IMG/VR virus record: IMGVR_UViG_3300048839_001225
Location: 1-23,554 of that record
Direction: 5' to 3' (one strand)
From: a virus
DNA: 23,554 bases
The translations under genes and the position numbers were made by a program. The notes under the pieces were generated by a model, which was not told where the DNA came from, did no database searches, and was given only the letters and a program-made list of their open reading frames with translations. Within the stretch, counting starts at the first letter, position 1, and every line of letters begins with the position of its first letter. Shown in pieces: positions 1 through 6,283 of this stretch.

Positions 1-387
1 AGAGGCCGCGTACTGCGGGCCCCACCAACTGAACGCGGTGGCGCTTTCGACATTCAGCGTCGCCGCGATCTGCATGTAGCCCGTCTCGGCGGGGAGCCCG
101 GCGAAGACGGTGCCGTCATCGGTCCACGCCTTGAGGTGTGCGGCGGTCGATCCCTCGACCGAGAGATCGTTGACCGTTACGCCGACGGGCTCGCCCTGCA
201 CGAAGGAGAGCTGCACGATGTAACCCGCCGTGCGGACGATCGGGATGCCGGTGTTGACGACCTGCCACGCGAATCCGTCGTGATACTGCAGCCGGAGGGT
301 CGTGTCGGTCGCGCCCTCGGGGATCCGGATGCCGAGTTCGGGCGTGCCGTCGGCGGCGTGCAGCGTGATGTCCAGGCGGGAGTCGCC
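1..387. repeat. Left copy of 387-bp near-identical terminal direct repeat
   Basis: Bases 1-387 align without gaps to 23168-23554 with 7 substitutions (positions 61, 103, 163, 168, 169, 178 and 270). The repeat lies wholly inside the large virion-protein gene and is cut by both window ends. This fits the overlap of a circular molecule, or two paralogous genes. Confidence 0.97.
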
Positions 388-1449
388 GAACTGCTTGATC
401 GGGATGCGGAGGCAGGACTTGCCGTTCGCCCGGGGTCGGCGGTGGGTCACCGATCGCACCGTGCCCGCTGGCGAGGCCCAGTTGTAGCGGGGCGATCCGG
501 CCAGCGAGGCGTCGAAGTCCAGATCGGTGACGGCGATCAGCGTACCCGCGAGTCCGAGGAGATCCACCCCGGCGGGCCAGTCCCAGCAGGCGTCGAACGC
601 GAACAGCCCGGCGGAAATGCTCAGATCCTGCGAGGTCGCGGCGGCGAGCCGGAGCCCGTGCATCGTCGCGACCGAGTCGTCGCCGTACTCGGGCAGGTCG
701 TACCGCCCGCCCGAATCGACCTCGGCCATCCCGGTCCAGTTGCCGTCGAATCCCCCGGAGTCGAAGGTGTCCACCTGCATCCCGAGCCAGTTGATCCAGT
801 GGGTCGGCGTCCCGCCCGAGCCGAGTGCGCCGTCCCAGACGCAGCGGATGTGGCCGCGAACCTGCGTCGCCGTGGTGGTGGTGTAGTAGCTGAAGAACTG
901 CCCGTCGATGAAGGTGAGGATCCGGTAGTTGGTGCCATCAAGGTTTTCGAGCCAGGTGTCGATCAGGTGGACCGCGTTCCACTTGAGCCTGCGCGGTGCG
1001 TAGTTGCTCGCGGCGCTGACGGCGGTCAGGTGCAGGTGGGCCCCGTCGTTGTTCGCGGTCGCCCCGCCGTAGGTGTGCGTAAACCGTGTGCCGGTGGTCG
1101 TCCCGAAGACAATCCGGGCCGTGAACGACGCGGAGACTCCGTCGTTCGTGCCCTTCTCGAAGATGACCCGCTGCCGGATCCTCGCGCACTTGCCCGAGGC
1201 GTTCACCCAGGAATCTACCTCGGCGTCGCTAAACGGACGGATGCCGAGACCAGTACCCGCCGCCGTGGCCGCCCCGGTCAATGCCAGCGCGACCTCGCCG
1301 TTCGGAGCGGCTCGCAGGAGGGCGGAGTCTCCGGGCGCGGTCGTGAAGGTCGCCTGCGTCGCCGCGGGCTCTGGGAATCCGAGGTCCGCGATCACCGCGC
1401 CGGTCTTTATAGCCCAGTCTGCGTTGCTGAGGATGTGAGTCGCTGCCAT
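1..1449 (-). CDS. Large virion (tail fibre/appendage-like) protein, N-terminal 483 residues, cut by window start
   Basis: The frame opens with ATG at 1449, preceded by a good ribosome site (GGAG, 6 nt spacing), and stays open to base 1, so the 3' end is missing here. The protein starts MAATHILSNADW and is rich in Gly, Thr, Asp and aromatic residues, with no membrane segment or signal. This is typical of a beta-rich secreted or virion protein. Codon 483 ends exactly at base 1 and continues in frame with the gene at 22442-23554 if the ends are joined, giving 724 residues in all. Residues 355-483 are nearly identical to the start of that second copy. It lies after the early-gene chain and, on the circle, just before terminase. 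I do not recognise the N-terminal domain. A tail fibre, spike or adhesin role is inferred from size, composition and context. Confidence 0.8.
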   Translation of the reverse strand, partial: MAATHILSNADWAIKTGAVIADLGFPEPAATQATFTTAPGDSALLRAAPNGEVALALTGAATAAGTGLGIRPFSDAEVDSWVNASGKCARIRQRVIFEKGTNDGVSASFTARIVFGTTTGTRFTHTYGGATANNDGAHLHLTAVSAASNYAPRRLKWNAVHLIDTWLENLDGTNYRILTFIDGQFFSYYTTTTATQVRGHIRCVWDGALGSGGTPTHWINWLGMQVDTFDSGGFDGNWTGMAEVDSGGRYDLPEYGDDSVATMHGLRLAAATSQDLSISAGLFAFDACWDWPAGVDLLGLAGTLIAVTDLDFDASLAGSPRYNWASPAGTVRSVTHRRPRANGKSCLRIPIKQFGDSRLDITLHAADGTPELGIRIPEGATDTTLRLQYHDGFAWQVVNTGIPIVRTAGYIVQLSFVQGEPVGVTVNDLSVEGSTAAHLKAWTDDGTVFAGLPAETGYMQIAATLNVESATAFSWWGPQYAAS

Positions 1450-1470
1450 GTTCCGCTCCGTCTATATCTA

Positions 1471-1495
1471 ATAACACCAGAACAGGGGGTGTTAT
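1471..1495 (-). promoter_or_regulatory. Inverted repeat in the 66-nt spacer before the large virion gene
   Basis: ATAACACC (1471-1478) and GGTGTTAT (1488-1495) form a perfect 8-bp stem with a 9-nt loop. The 1450-1515 spacer is clearly more AT-rich than its surroundings and separates the early chain (ending at 1516) from the virion gene starting at 1449. It could be an operator or a weak terminator, and a promoter may lie here too. No clean T-run follows on the minus strand, so the role is inference. Confidence 0.4.
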
Positions 1496-1515
1496 GAAAG
1501 AAAGTCAGTTCCAGT

Positions 1516-1824
1516 TTACTGCTCTTCCCGTGGGGGTGTCTGCTCTGGGACCTCGTCGGAGGACCCAGCAGGGGGGGTATGGGCCCCGCCGGGCTCAGGG
1601 GCCTCGGCCCCCCCCACTGCCCCCGGCGTGCCGGGCTCGCCGCATCCCCCGGCCACGACGCGGACGACCCTGCCGGCGATGATGCCGATGATGCCCTTCG
1701 AGCTGGCGAGGGCCCGGGCGACCAGTTCATCCGCGCGGGCCGCCGGAACGCCCGAGCCGCGGAGGAGTTCGCTCGCCTGGTTGGCGAACATGGTGTCGAC
1801 GCTGTTGTCGGTCTCCGTGCTCAT
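1516..1824 (-). CDS. Unknown 102-residue phage protein with Pro/Gly/Glu-rich tail
   Basis: The start ATG at 1824 overlaps the stop of the gene upstream by 4 nt (ATGA), which fixes the start. Residues 1-40 look helical and acidic (MSTETDNSVDTMFANQASEL). A short hydrophobic stretch follows (GIIGIIAGRVVRVV, about 44-57), then a low-complexity Gly/Pro/Glu tail. The tail region contains a run of eight G's and a run of seven C's on the coding strand (1608-1615 and 1571-1577), so the C-terminal frame depends on accurate homopolymers. It is the last gene of the early chain. I do not recognise a family, and the hydrophobic stretch is too broken by Arg to call a membrane segment. Confidence 0.6.
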   Translation of the reverse strand: MSTETDNSVDTMFANQASELLRGSGVPAARADELVARALASSKGIIGIIAGRVVRVVAGGCGEPGTPGAVGGAEAPEPGGAHTPPAGSSDEVPEQTPPREEQ

Positions 1825-2060
1825 GGGTTGGTTTCCTGATTCGTGGTGCTTTTGCTATCGGGCGTGCGGTCGGCGAAAGAGAAGTTATGCAGGCCGTAGC
1901 CCCAGCCGGGCTCGACGAGCCGAACGGCGTCGAAGGGCCTGGCGAAGTGCAGCGCCGCGAACGGGTCGTCGACGAACAGGAATCCCCCCTCCGCGTACCC
2001 GAGGTACCTGGGCGGGTCGCCTCGGTCGTGAACGAGCCAGGCCATCCAGGTCGATTTCAT
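1821..2060 (-). CDS. Small unknown phage protein (79 aa)
   Basis: The start at 2060 (MKSTWMAWLVHD) is chosen because its ATGA overlaps the stop of the upstream gene at 2057. The frame stays open further upstream, but only as a shadow of that gene. The protein has the pattern GFLFVDDPFAALHFARPFDA, resembling small phage proteins that mark a residue range rather than an enzyme motif, so I give no family. It has many aromatic residues (W5, W8, W53, Y55), no signal and no membrane segment, and a Ser/Thr/Asn-rich C-terminus. It sits in the early chain between two other small overlapping genes, so it is probably co-expressed with the replication initiator. Confidence 0.7.
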   Translation of the reverse strand: MKSTWMAWLVHDRGDPPRYLGYAEGGFLFVDDPFAALHFARPFDAVRLVEPGWGYGLHNFSFADRTPDSKSTTNQETNP

Positions 2061-2416
2061 GCCAGCCTCGCCTTCTCGGCGGTCCCCCGCCTCGCGTTGG
2101 CCCGGGCGTTGTCGGCGAGCATGCGGACAAGCTCGGCCCGGACGGGCCGCGGCACGACCAGCCTGGATGGGTCGACCCCAGGGAAGAACAGGGCCATGGC
2201 CGCCAGCGTGGGATCCATCGTCTCCCAGGTCGTGCCGAGCTCGCCGGCGAGTTTCAGGGCCGCCTCGACCCGCATGGTCGGCCAGGGCCCGCCGCCGTGG
2301 CTGTGGTGCATCTCGGCCAGCAGGATCGCCATCTCGTCGTGATGGGCCGCCTTCCGATCGCGGTGGTAGCGGCGGACCAGCCGGCTCTCGCGTACTCCCC
2401 AGGTCACGCTTGACAT
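2057..2416 (-). CDS. Unknown early phage protein (119 aa)
   Basis: It starts MSSVTWGVRESRLV at 2416, overlapping the previous gene by 13 nt, and ends at 2057 with a 4-nt overlap to the next. It has a basic, His-rich N-terminal part (RRYHRDRKAAHHDE, about 15-28), a mostly helical middle and a basic C-terminus (NARANARRGTAEKARLA). There are no membrane segments and no metal-binding Cys pairs. The charge pattern would suit a nucleic-acid-binding accessory protein, but this is only inference. It belongs to the tightly packed chain downstream of the replication initiator. I do not recognise its family. Confidence 0.7.
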   Translation of the reverse strand: MSSVTWGVRESRLVRRYHRDRKAAHHDEMAILLAEMHHSHGGGPWPTMRVEAALKLAGELGTTWETMDPTLAAMALFFPGVDPSRLVVPRPVRAELVRMLADNARANARRGTAEKARLA

Positions 2417-2982
2417 AGCGACTCCGCCTCGATCGCGTGGTGCGGGTTACTGGGTGTCGGGTGCATGGGCATGATGATGACCAGGCTCCCGGGCCGGCCG
2501 ACCGGGACGCCGGTCCAGGCGCCGTCGAGCTGCCCCGGATCAATCGGCACCAGACGGCGAACGCCGAGCAGTCGGGCAATCGCCAGGTACCAGTTCGAGA
2601 GCCGCACGAAACGCGTCTGCCCCAAATGATCATGCCCCAGGTTGAAGATCACGCTGAATCGCGGCCCGTTCTCCACGGTCGTGTAGTCCGGCTCCCCGAG
2701 CCCGTCCGGGATCTCGATGCCGATCGGATCGGTCGGCCGGGCCATCATCGCGCCCAGGGCGTCAACGATGTAGCCCGAGACGCGGGGTATCGTGTGCATC
2801 GATGATCCCAGGTCGAACGGGCACGGGGTCGCGTAGAGAAGGAAGCGGTTGCCGATGACCAGTCGACCCTGGGCGGTGCAGACCAGGAGCTGGGTCAGGT
2901 ACGACTCGTCCCAGGACGCGTTGCCCAGGCAGCTGATCGCCCGCATCTCGTCGTGCGTGAGGGTCATGCACTTGGTTCTCAT
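2404..2982 (-). CDS. Unknown early protein (192 aa), weak resemblance to sliding-clamp C-terminus
   Basis: Start ATG at 2982 (MRTKCMTLTHDEM) overlaps the previous stop by 4 nt. A longer upstream extension is open but only shadows the neighbouring genes. The protein looks globular, with alternating strand patterns (LVIGNRFLLYATPCPF; RFSVIFNLGHDH). Near the end it has PGSLVIIMPMHP, reminiscent of the conserved MPMR end of bacterial DnaN beta clamps. It follows the replication initiator by four genes, a plausible place for a replication accessory factor. At 192 residues it is much shorter than DnaN (about 370), so a clamp assignment is speculative. It is the largest of the small early genes. Confidence 0.72.
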   Translation of the reverse strand: MRTKCMTLTHDEMRAISCLGNASWDESYLTQLLVCTAQGRLVIGNRFLLYATPCPFDLGSSMHTIPRVSGYIVDALGAMMARPTDPIGIEIPDGLGEPDYTTVENGPRFSVIFNLGHDHLGQTRFVRLSNWYLAIARLLGVRRLVPIDPGQLDGAWTGVPVGRPGSLVIIMPMHPTPSNPHHAIEAESLCQA

Positions 2983-3164
2983 GCCGCCCCCCGTCCGGCC
3001 CCCGCCAGGGCCAGCTCGCTCTCGAGCAGGCGGTCCAGGACCAGGCCCATCCGGGCGTCGGCCGCGGCCGCGGCCAGCGCGTGGTACTGGTCCGGGTCGA
3101 AGAACCGACGCGAATCCGTGTAGCTCGCTTCGTACCCACAGAACCGCTCCGTCACGATGAACAT
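2979..3164 (-). CDS. Small unknown early protein (61 aa)
   Basis: It starts MFIVTERFCGYEA at 3164, overlapping the previous gene by 13 nt, and stops at 2979 with an ATGA overlap to the next. Start codons further upstream would lie deep inside the neighbour, so they were not used. It has an aromatic N-terminal half (YTDSRRFFDPDQYHAL) and an alanine-rich helical C-terminal half. No known motif is visible. The translational coupling on both sides supports it as a real gene. Confidence 0.65.
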   Translation of the reverse strand: MFIVTERFCGYEASYTDSRRFFDPDQYHALAAAAADARMGLVLDRLLESELALAGAGRGAA

Positions 3165-3418
3165 GGCATGCGCCTCCTGATCTGCTCGGCCCTGGAGGCC
3201 ATGCGCCGCCAGGTGCTGGGCAGGAACTCGATATCGCTGCAAAGCGGGCCGATCCGGAACGACTCGACCGACCACCGCTCGCCCGACTCGGTCTCGACCC
3301 GGAACATCCCCCCGCCCTGGTCCCAGAGCACCAGGACGGGCTCATGGTCGCCGGCGATCGCGTCGACCCGGTCCTCGGGCGACATCCACCGCCACTCCGC
3401 CGGCTGGACTGGGTTCAT
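3152..3418 (-). CDS. Small unknown early protein (88 aa)
   Basis: ATG at 3418 (MNPVQPAEWRWMSPED) is within the ATGA overlap with the stop of the gene before it, so I take it over the ATG four codons upstream. The protein has a compact alternating pattern (PVLVLWDQGGGMFRVE, then GERWSVESFRIGPL) suggesting a small beta-barrel or SH3-like fold, then a basic C-terminus. No catalytic or metal-binding motif is visible. It is part of the early chain. I do not recognise it. Confidence 0.66.
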   Translation of the reverse strand: MNPVQPAEWRWMSPEDRVDAIAGDHEPVLVLWDQGGGMFRVETESGERWSVESFRIGPLCSDIEFLPSTWRRMASRAEQIRRRMPCSS

Positions 3419-3609
3419 CTCGCGCCCCACTTGGCCTGCGCGGCCCTGAGCCGCCGCTGGGTCCTCTCCAGCTCGTCGGCGAGCGCGGAGAGCAGAGGCT
3501 CGATCTGGCAGGCCCAGATCGTGCAGCCCTCGCAGCGGATGTTGCGCCCGACCTCCCGGGCCCGCTCAACCAGCCGATCCGCACGATCTCCATCGCGGCC
3601 GAGTTTCAT
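3415..3609 (-). CDS. Small Cys-cluster/coiled-coil early protein (64 aa)
   Basis: ATG at 3609 (MKLGRDGDRADRLVE) overlaps the stop of the replication initiator by 4 nt. The protein is two charged helices flanking three cysteines, C26, C29 and C34 (RCEGCTIWACQ). The second helix is a likely coiled coil (LLSALADELERTQRRLRAAQ). The Cys trio could bind a metal, but a fourth ligand is not obvious. Its place directly after the initiator, with translational coupling, suggests it works with replication; this is inference. Confidence 0.68.
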   Translation of the reverse strand: MKLGRDGDRADRLVERAREVGRNIRCEGCTIWACQIEPLLSALADELERTQRRLRAAQAKWGAR

Positions 3610-4727
3610 GGGGCATCCTCCTGGCTGGCGGCCTCCAGGACGCGCTCGAGAAGGCCGCGGGAGAGCACCAGGCGGCGCCGCTCCTCGGTCGTGCGGGACC
3701 AAAGCAGGTCCCGGTACCAGTTCGAGTCGGTGGTCCGGGCGAACGCCTCGATGGCCGCGTCGAGGCCCTCCTCGCCGAGTGCCTCGACGCGGGCGGCGGC
3801 CTGGCGTTCCGCCTCCTGGGCGATCGCCAGCTCGGCCTCGCGCTCCCGTCGGCGCCGCTCGGATGCGGATTCGGAAATCCGGTCCCGCTCCGCCTGCTCC
3901 CGCTGTCGCCTACGTTCGGCTTCGATATCCAAGAAGCTCGGTTCCCGGATCCGGGAGATGACCCAGCCCGGAACCCCGCCAGGCCGCAGAGAATCCCGCC
4001 TGGCGCGTCCGGCCGCCAGGGCGGCCCGGACCACGGTCGGGGTCGTCAGCGTCAGGCAGGCGAGCTCCCTGGCGGTCCGTGGGTCGATCCAGTCCGAGCG
4101 TCCGTACCACTCGGGCTTGCGGACGATCAGCTCGTAGCAGACCGCGGCGTTGCCGTCGAGACCGGCCCCGTGATGGACGGGCTCCGGCTCCGAGCGCGTA
4201 GATCGAACCCCACCACCACCACCATCCGCCCTGATGGTGGTGGTGGTAGAAGTCTTGTTAGATACAGTGAGGTATAACGGCGACTGATGTCCGCACGGCT
4301 GGACATCTGATGTCCGGACGCGTGGACATCTGATGTCCGGACGCGTGGACATCTGATGTCCGGACGCGTGGACATCGGGCGCGAAGATGTAAGGTACACG
4401 ATCGGGCTCCTGCGGCGGTACGTTGTGGGTCTGCATGGCACTCCCGATCGTCAGGAGATAGATCGACGCACGCCCCGTTCGGGTGCGTCGAAGCAGGCCA
4501 CGGGAGCCGAGCTCCGCCAGAGCCTGGAACATCCGGCTCCGCCCCAGGCCCGAGTGCCGGATCAGGGCGGTAGCCCTGGCCTCGACGGCCCACCCGTCCC
4601 CGTCGTCGTGCGGGAAGCTCATCGCGACCAGCACGCCCAGAAGCAGGCGGGCCGCCGGCGTGAGCCCCAGCTCGGCGCCGGTCTCGATCGCGAATCGGGT
4701 CATCGAGGCTTTGGATCGTGCGTCCAT
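3606..4727 (-). CDS. Lambda-O-like replication initiator with internal origin iterons
   Basis: ATG at 4727 (MDARSKASMTRFAIE) is chosen over an open extension because GAGGG lies 5 nt upstream. The 373-residue protein has a winged-helix-like N-terminal domain at about 1-95 (TPAARLLLGVLVAMSF; SGLGRSRMFQALAELGSRG; wing RTRTGRASIYLL). A low-complexity linker follows at about 115-180, then a charged, largely helical C-terminal region with a Glu/Arg coiled coil at about 265-320. The linker is encoded by four 23-bp iterons (residues 118-148) and a long hairpin (161-172). This is the architecture of lambda O: DNA-binding head, origin inside the gene, C-terminal part for helicase loading. It follows the integrase and heads the early chain. 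Initiator function is strongly suggested by architecture; a generic HTH regulator is the alternative. Confidence 0.82.
   Translation of the reverse strand: MDARSKASMTRFAIETGAELGLTPAARLLLGVLVAMSFPHDDGDGWAVEARATALIRHSGLGRSRMFQALAELGSRGLLRRTRTGRASIYLLTIGSAMQTHNVPPQEPDRVPYIFAPDVHASGHQMSTRPDIRCPRVRTSDVQPCGHQSPLYLTVSNKTSTTTTIRADGGGGGVRSTRSEPEPVHHGAGLDGNAAVCYELIVRKPEWYGRSDWIDPRTARELACLTLTTPTVVRAALAAGRARRDSLRPGGVPGWVISRIREPSFLDIEAERRRQREQAERDRISESASERRRREREAELAIAQEAERQAAARVEALGEEGLDAAIEAFARTTDSNWYRDLLWSRTTEERRRLVLSRGLLERVLEAASQEDAP
4212..4247. repeat. Long perfect hairpin next to iterons
   Basis: Bases 4212-4225 and 4234-4247 are perfect inverted repeats of the form (ACC)n/(GGT)n with a 14-bp stem and an 8-nt loop. 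It lies inside the initiator gene and encodes a Thr-run and a Gly-run. The stretch between it and the iterons (4248-4284) is the least GC-rich part of the gene and could be the unwinding element. The origin role is inferred by analogy with lambda ori. Confidence 0.75.
4285..4376. repeat. Four tandem 23-bp iterons, probable replication origin
   Basis: Units start at 4285, 4308, 4331 and 4354 with an exact 23-bp period. Each has the dyad GATGTCC-N8-GGACATC. The last three are identical and the first differs only in the N8 spacer (GCACGGCT in place of GGACGCGT). Because 23 is not a multiple of three, the encoded peptide reads the unit in successive frames (DVHASGHQ, MSTRPDIR, CPRVRTSD). Iterons inside an initiator gene, next to a less GC-rich stretch, match lambdoid origins. 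Confidence 0.9.
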
Positions 4728-4814
4728 GCGGCCCTCAGAGGGTGTCGGCCCTGATGTGGTGCAGGTGTGATGCGGCAATCCCCGTCGGCCCGGTGGGGGC
4801 ACGCCGGAGACGGT

Positions 4815-5858
4815 TTACGACGGCACGAACCGCCGAATCTCTCGTTGGGCCTGGATCGCCCGCTCCTCGTCGGCGATCGCGTAGACCTCCGTCGTGCGGA
4901 GCTGGGAGTGCCCGGCAAGGGCCCGCCAGGCGTCCGGGTCGCGGGGCATCGCGCCCCGGGCCTCGGTGAGGACGCGGTGCCGGATCTGGTGCGGGTGCCA
5001 GGGCGGGATCCCGGCCGCGAGGCAGGCCCGTCGGACCGCCTGCAGCAGACTGCTCTCGGCGTAGGCTCGCCCGGTCCTCGGGCTCGCGAACAGCAGGGCG
5101 CCGGGGGCGAACGGCCGGAGGCGGTCCAGCAGTATCGCCTGGCAGGGCTCATCGAGCGGGATCGTCCGCGCCTTGCCGTGGTGGGCCGTCTTGTGCCCGT
5201 CGGGTCGGTAGACCCAGACCCCGTCCGCCCGCCCGGTGTCGATGTCCCCCGACCGCATCCGCCGGATCTCCCCGGTCCGGGCCCCGGTCAGGCGGAGCAG
5301 CTCGACCATGTCCCGCATGTCGCGGGTCAGGTGGGGGAGCGTCGCCAGGATCGTCTCGGGCGAGACCGGGCGGACGGGCGCGGGCTCGACGGCCCGGGTC
5401 CGCCCGGCCCGGAGGCCCGGGACGGCCCGCAGGGATTCCAGGGTCGAGGGGTCGACCAGCTCCTGGGCGACGCCCCAGGCGAAGCACCGCCGGGCGTGGC
5501 GGACGCAGCGGTTGATGTAGCCCCGGCTCAAACCCTCGTCGACGAGCGTCTCCCGCCAGGTCTGCAGGGCCAGGGCCCGGAACCGGTCCGCGGGCTGGTC
5601 GGCAGCGAACCTGAGCAGCTTGCCCAGGGTCGATCGGAGGTTCTTGGCCTCGCGGCTGGCCCCGTAATACTCCGAGGCGTGCCCGAGGAACCTGAGGATC
5701 AGGACTTCAACGGTCAGGGGGTGGGCGGTGATGGGGTGTTCGGGCTCCATGAAGCCCGAGGCTGCCACGCGTTCGTCCCCCGCCCAGACCGGGCTCGGGA
5801 AATCCGGCGTCGCCGCGCCGGTGGCGCGGGGTGCGCGGGTTGTCGCGACCGCTGACAT
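4815..5858 (-). CDS. int: Tyrosine recombinase/integrase
   Basis: This 347-residue site-specific recombinase would integrate and excise the phage at the attachment site. It has an N-terminal core-binding SAM-like domain (about 45-150) and a C-terminal catalytic domain (about 165-345). Catalytic residues are visible: R194 in TGARTGEIR, a Lys in HKTAHHGK (K223 or K229), H290 and R293 in HQIRH, H317 in AGHS, and the nucleophile Y326 in TTEVYA. Length is normal for the family and the motif set is intact. The HKTAHHGK..R block is a form I associate with planctomycete integrases. The gene lies about 340 bp from the partial tRNA-Gly that probably is attP, and 87 nt upstream of the replication initiator gene. 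Confidence 0.95.
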   Translation of the reverse strand: MSAVATTRAPRATGAATPDFPSPVWAGDERVAASGFMEPEHPITAHPLTVEVLILRFLGHASEYYGASREAKNLRSTLGKLLRFAADQPADRFRALALQTWRETLVDEGLSRGYINRCVRHARRCFAWGVAQELVDPSTLESLRAVPGLRAGRTRAVEPAPVRPVSPETILATLPHLTRDMRDMVELLRLTGARTGEIRRMRSGDIDTGRADGVWVYRPDGHKTAHHGKARTIPLDEPCQAILLDRLRPFAPGALLFASPRTGRAYAESSLLQAVRRACLAAGIPPWHPHQIRHRVLTEARGAMPRDPDAWRALAGHSQLRTTEVYAIADEERAIQAQREIRRFVPS

Positions 5859-6199
5859 GGTCCCAACCGCCGATACCCCTGTTGAACGCGCCGCGGGTCG
5901 GGGATCAGGGCCCCGCGTCGCCGGCGGCTTGGTGAGCCGCCGGTAAGACGCTACTGGGCCCGGGGGCCTCGGTCAAGGGGTGAGGGCGATTGTGGATAAC
6001 CCGGAGGCGGCCGGTGGGCCGCCCCCGGGCGCCCCACGCGCCCAGCCGGCTTACCAGGCCGACCCGCCCCGGAGGGCTGTGGCGCGTGGGTATGGCTCGG
6101 CGTTCAACGCGCCTCGCCATGCCCGTTTTTCCCGAGAATCGGGCCGTTTCTCGGTCCCTCGGTCGACTCCGGCGGTTGGGCGGGCTTCGGCCTCGGGAA
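5859..6199. other. Non-coding integrase upstream region with hairpins and a DnaA box
   Basis: I see no convincing gene here; short open frames show no coding-like residue pattern. It contains a 9-bp perfect stem at 5921-5929/5935-5943, a perfect DnaA box TTATCCACA on the minus strand (5991-5999), and a 7-bp stem at 6132-6138/6148-6154 beside a T5 run. The position between attP and integrase suggests arm-type integrase sites and the integrase promoter, but no clear -35/-10 pair is visible. Confidence 0.55.
5991..5999 (-). promoter_or_regulatory. Perfect DnaA box (TTATCCACA)
   Basis: The minus strand has the exact 9-mer consensus for bacterial DnaA, in a local AT-richer patch between attP and the integrase. 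I noticed no second box close by, and a single box may be chance or regulatory. Confidence 0.45.
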
Positions 6200-6246
6200 A
6201 GCGGGTGATCGGACTCGAACCGACGACATTCAGCTTGGGAAGCTGA
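6200..6246 (-). other. attP: 3' half of tRNA-Gly(CCC): probable phage attachment site attP
   Basis: On the minus strand there is a perfect anticodon stem (TCAGC/GCTGA) with loop TTCCCAA (anticodon CCC at 6239-6237), a 5-nt variable loop, a T-arm with TTCGAGT loop, and the acceptor 3' strand CACCCGC with discriminator T. The 5' acceptor strand (expected GCGGGTG) and D-arm are absent upstream, so this is not a functional tRNA. A tRNA 3' half beside an integrase gene is the standard signature of an attP that restores the host tRNA on integration. The host target is therefore predicted to be tRNA-Gly(CCC). Confidence 0.88.
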
Positions 6247-6283
6247 TCGTCACTCGGCCCGAAAATATCGCGGCGGGCGAGTC

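Noticed and set aside
136-1497. Long plus-strand frame opposite the large virion gene
   Set aside because: It is Arg/Gly/Pro/Val-rich with no motif, typical of antisense frames in GC-rich DNA. The minus-strand frame has coherent protein features and a ribosome site.
4285-4376. CRISPR array
   Set aside because: The repeats are directly tandem with no spacers, lie inside a coding frame, and no cas genes are present.
5905-6120. Minus-strand 71-codon frame near the integrase upstream region
   Set aside because: It uses rare codons (ATA, TTA) and is Arg/Pro/Gly-rich without pattern; it spans the DnaA box and a hairpin. Not supported as a gene.
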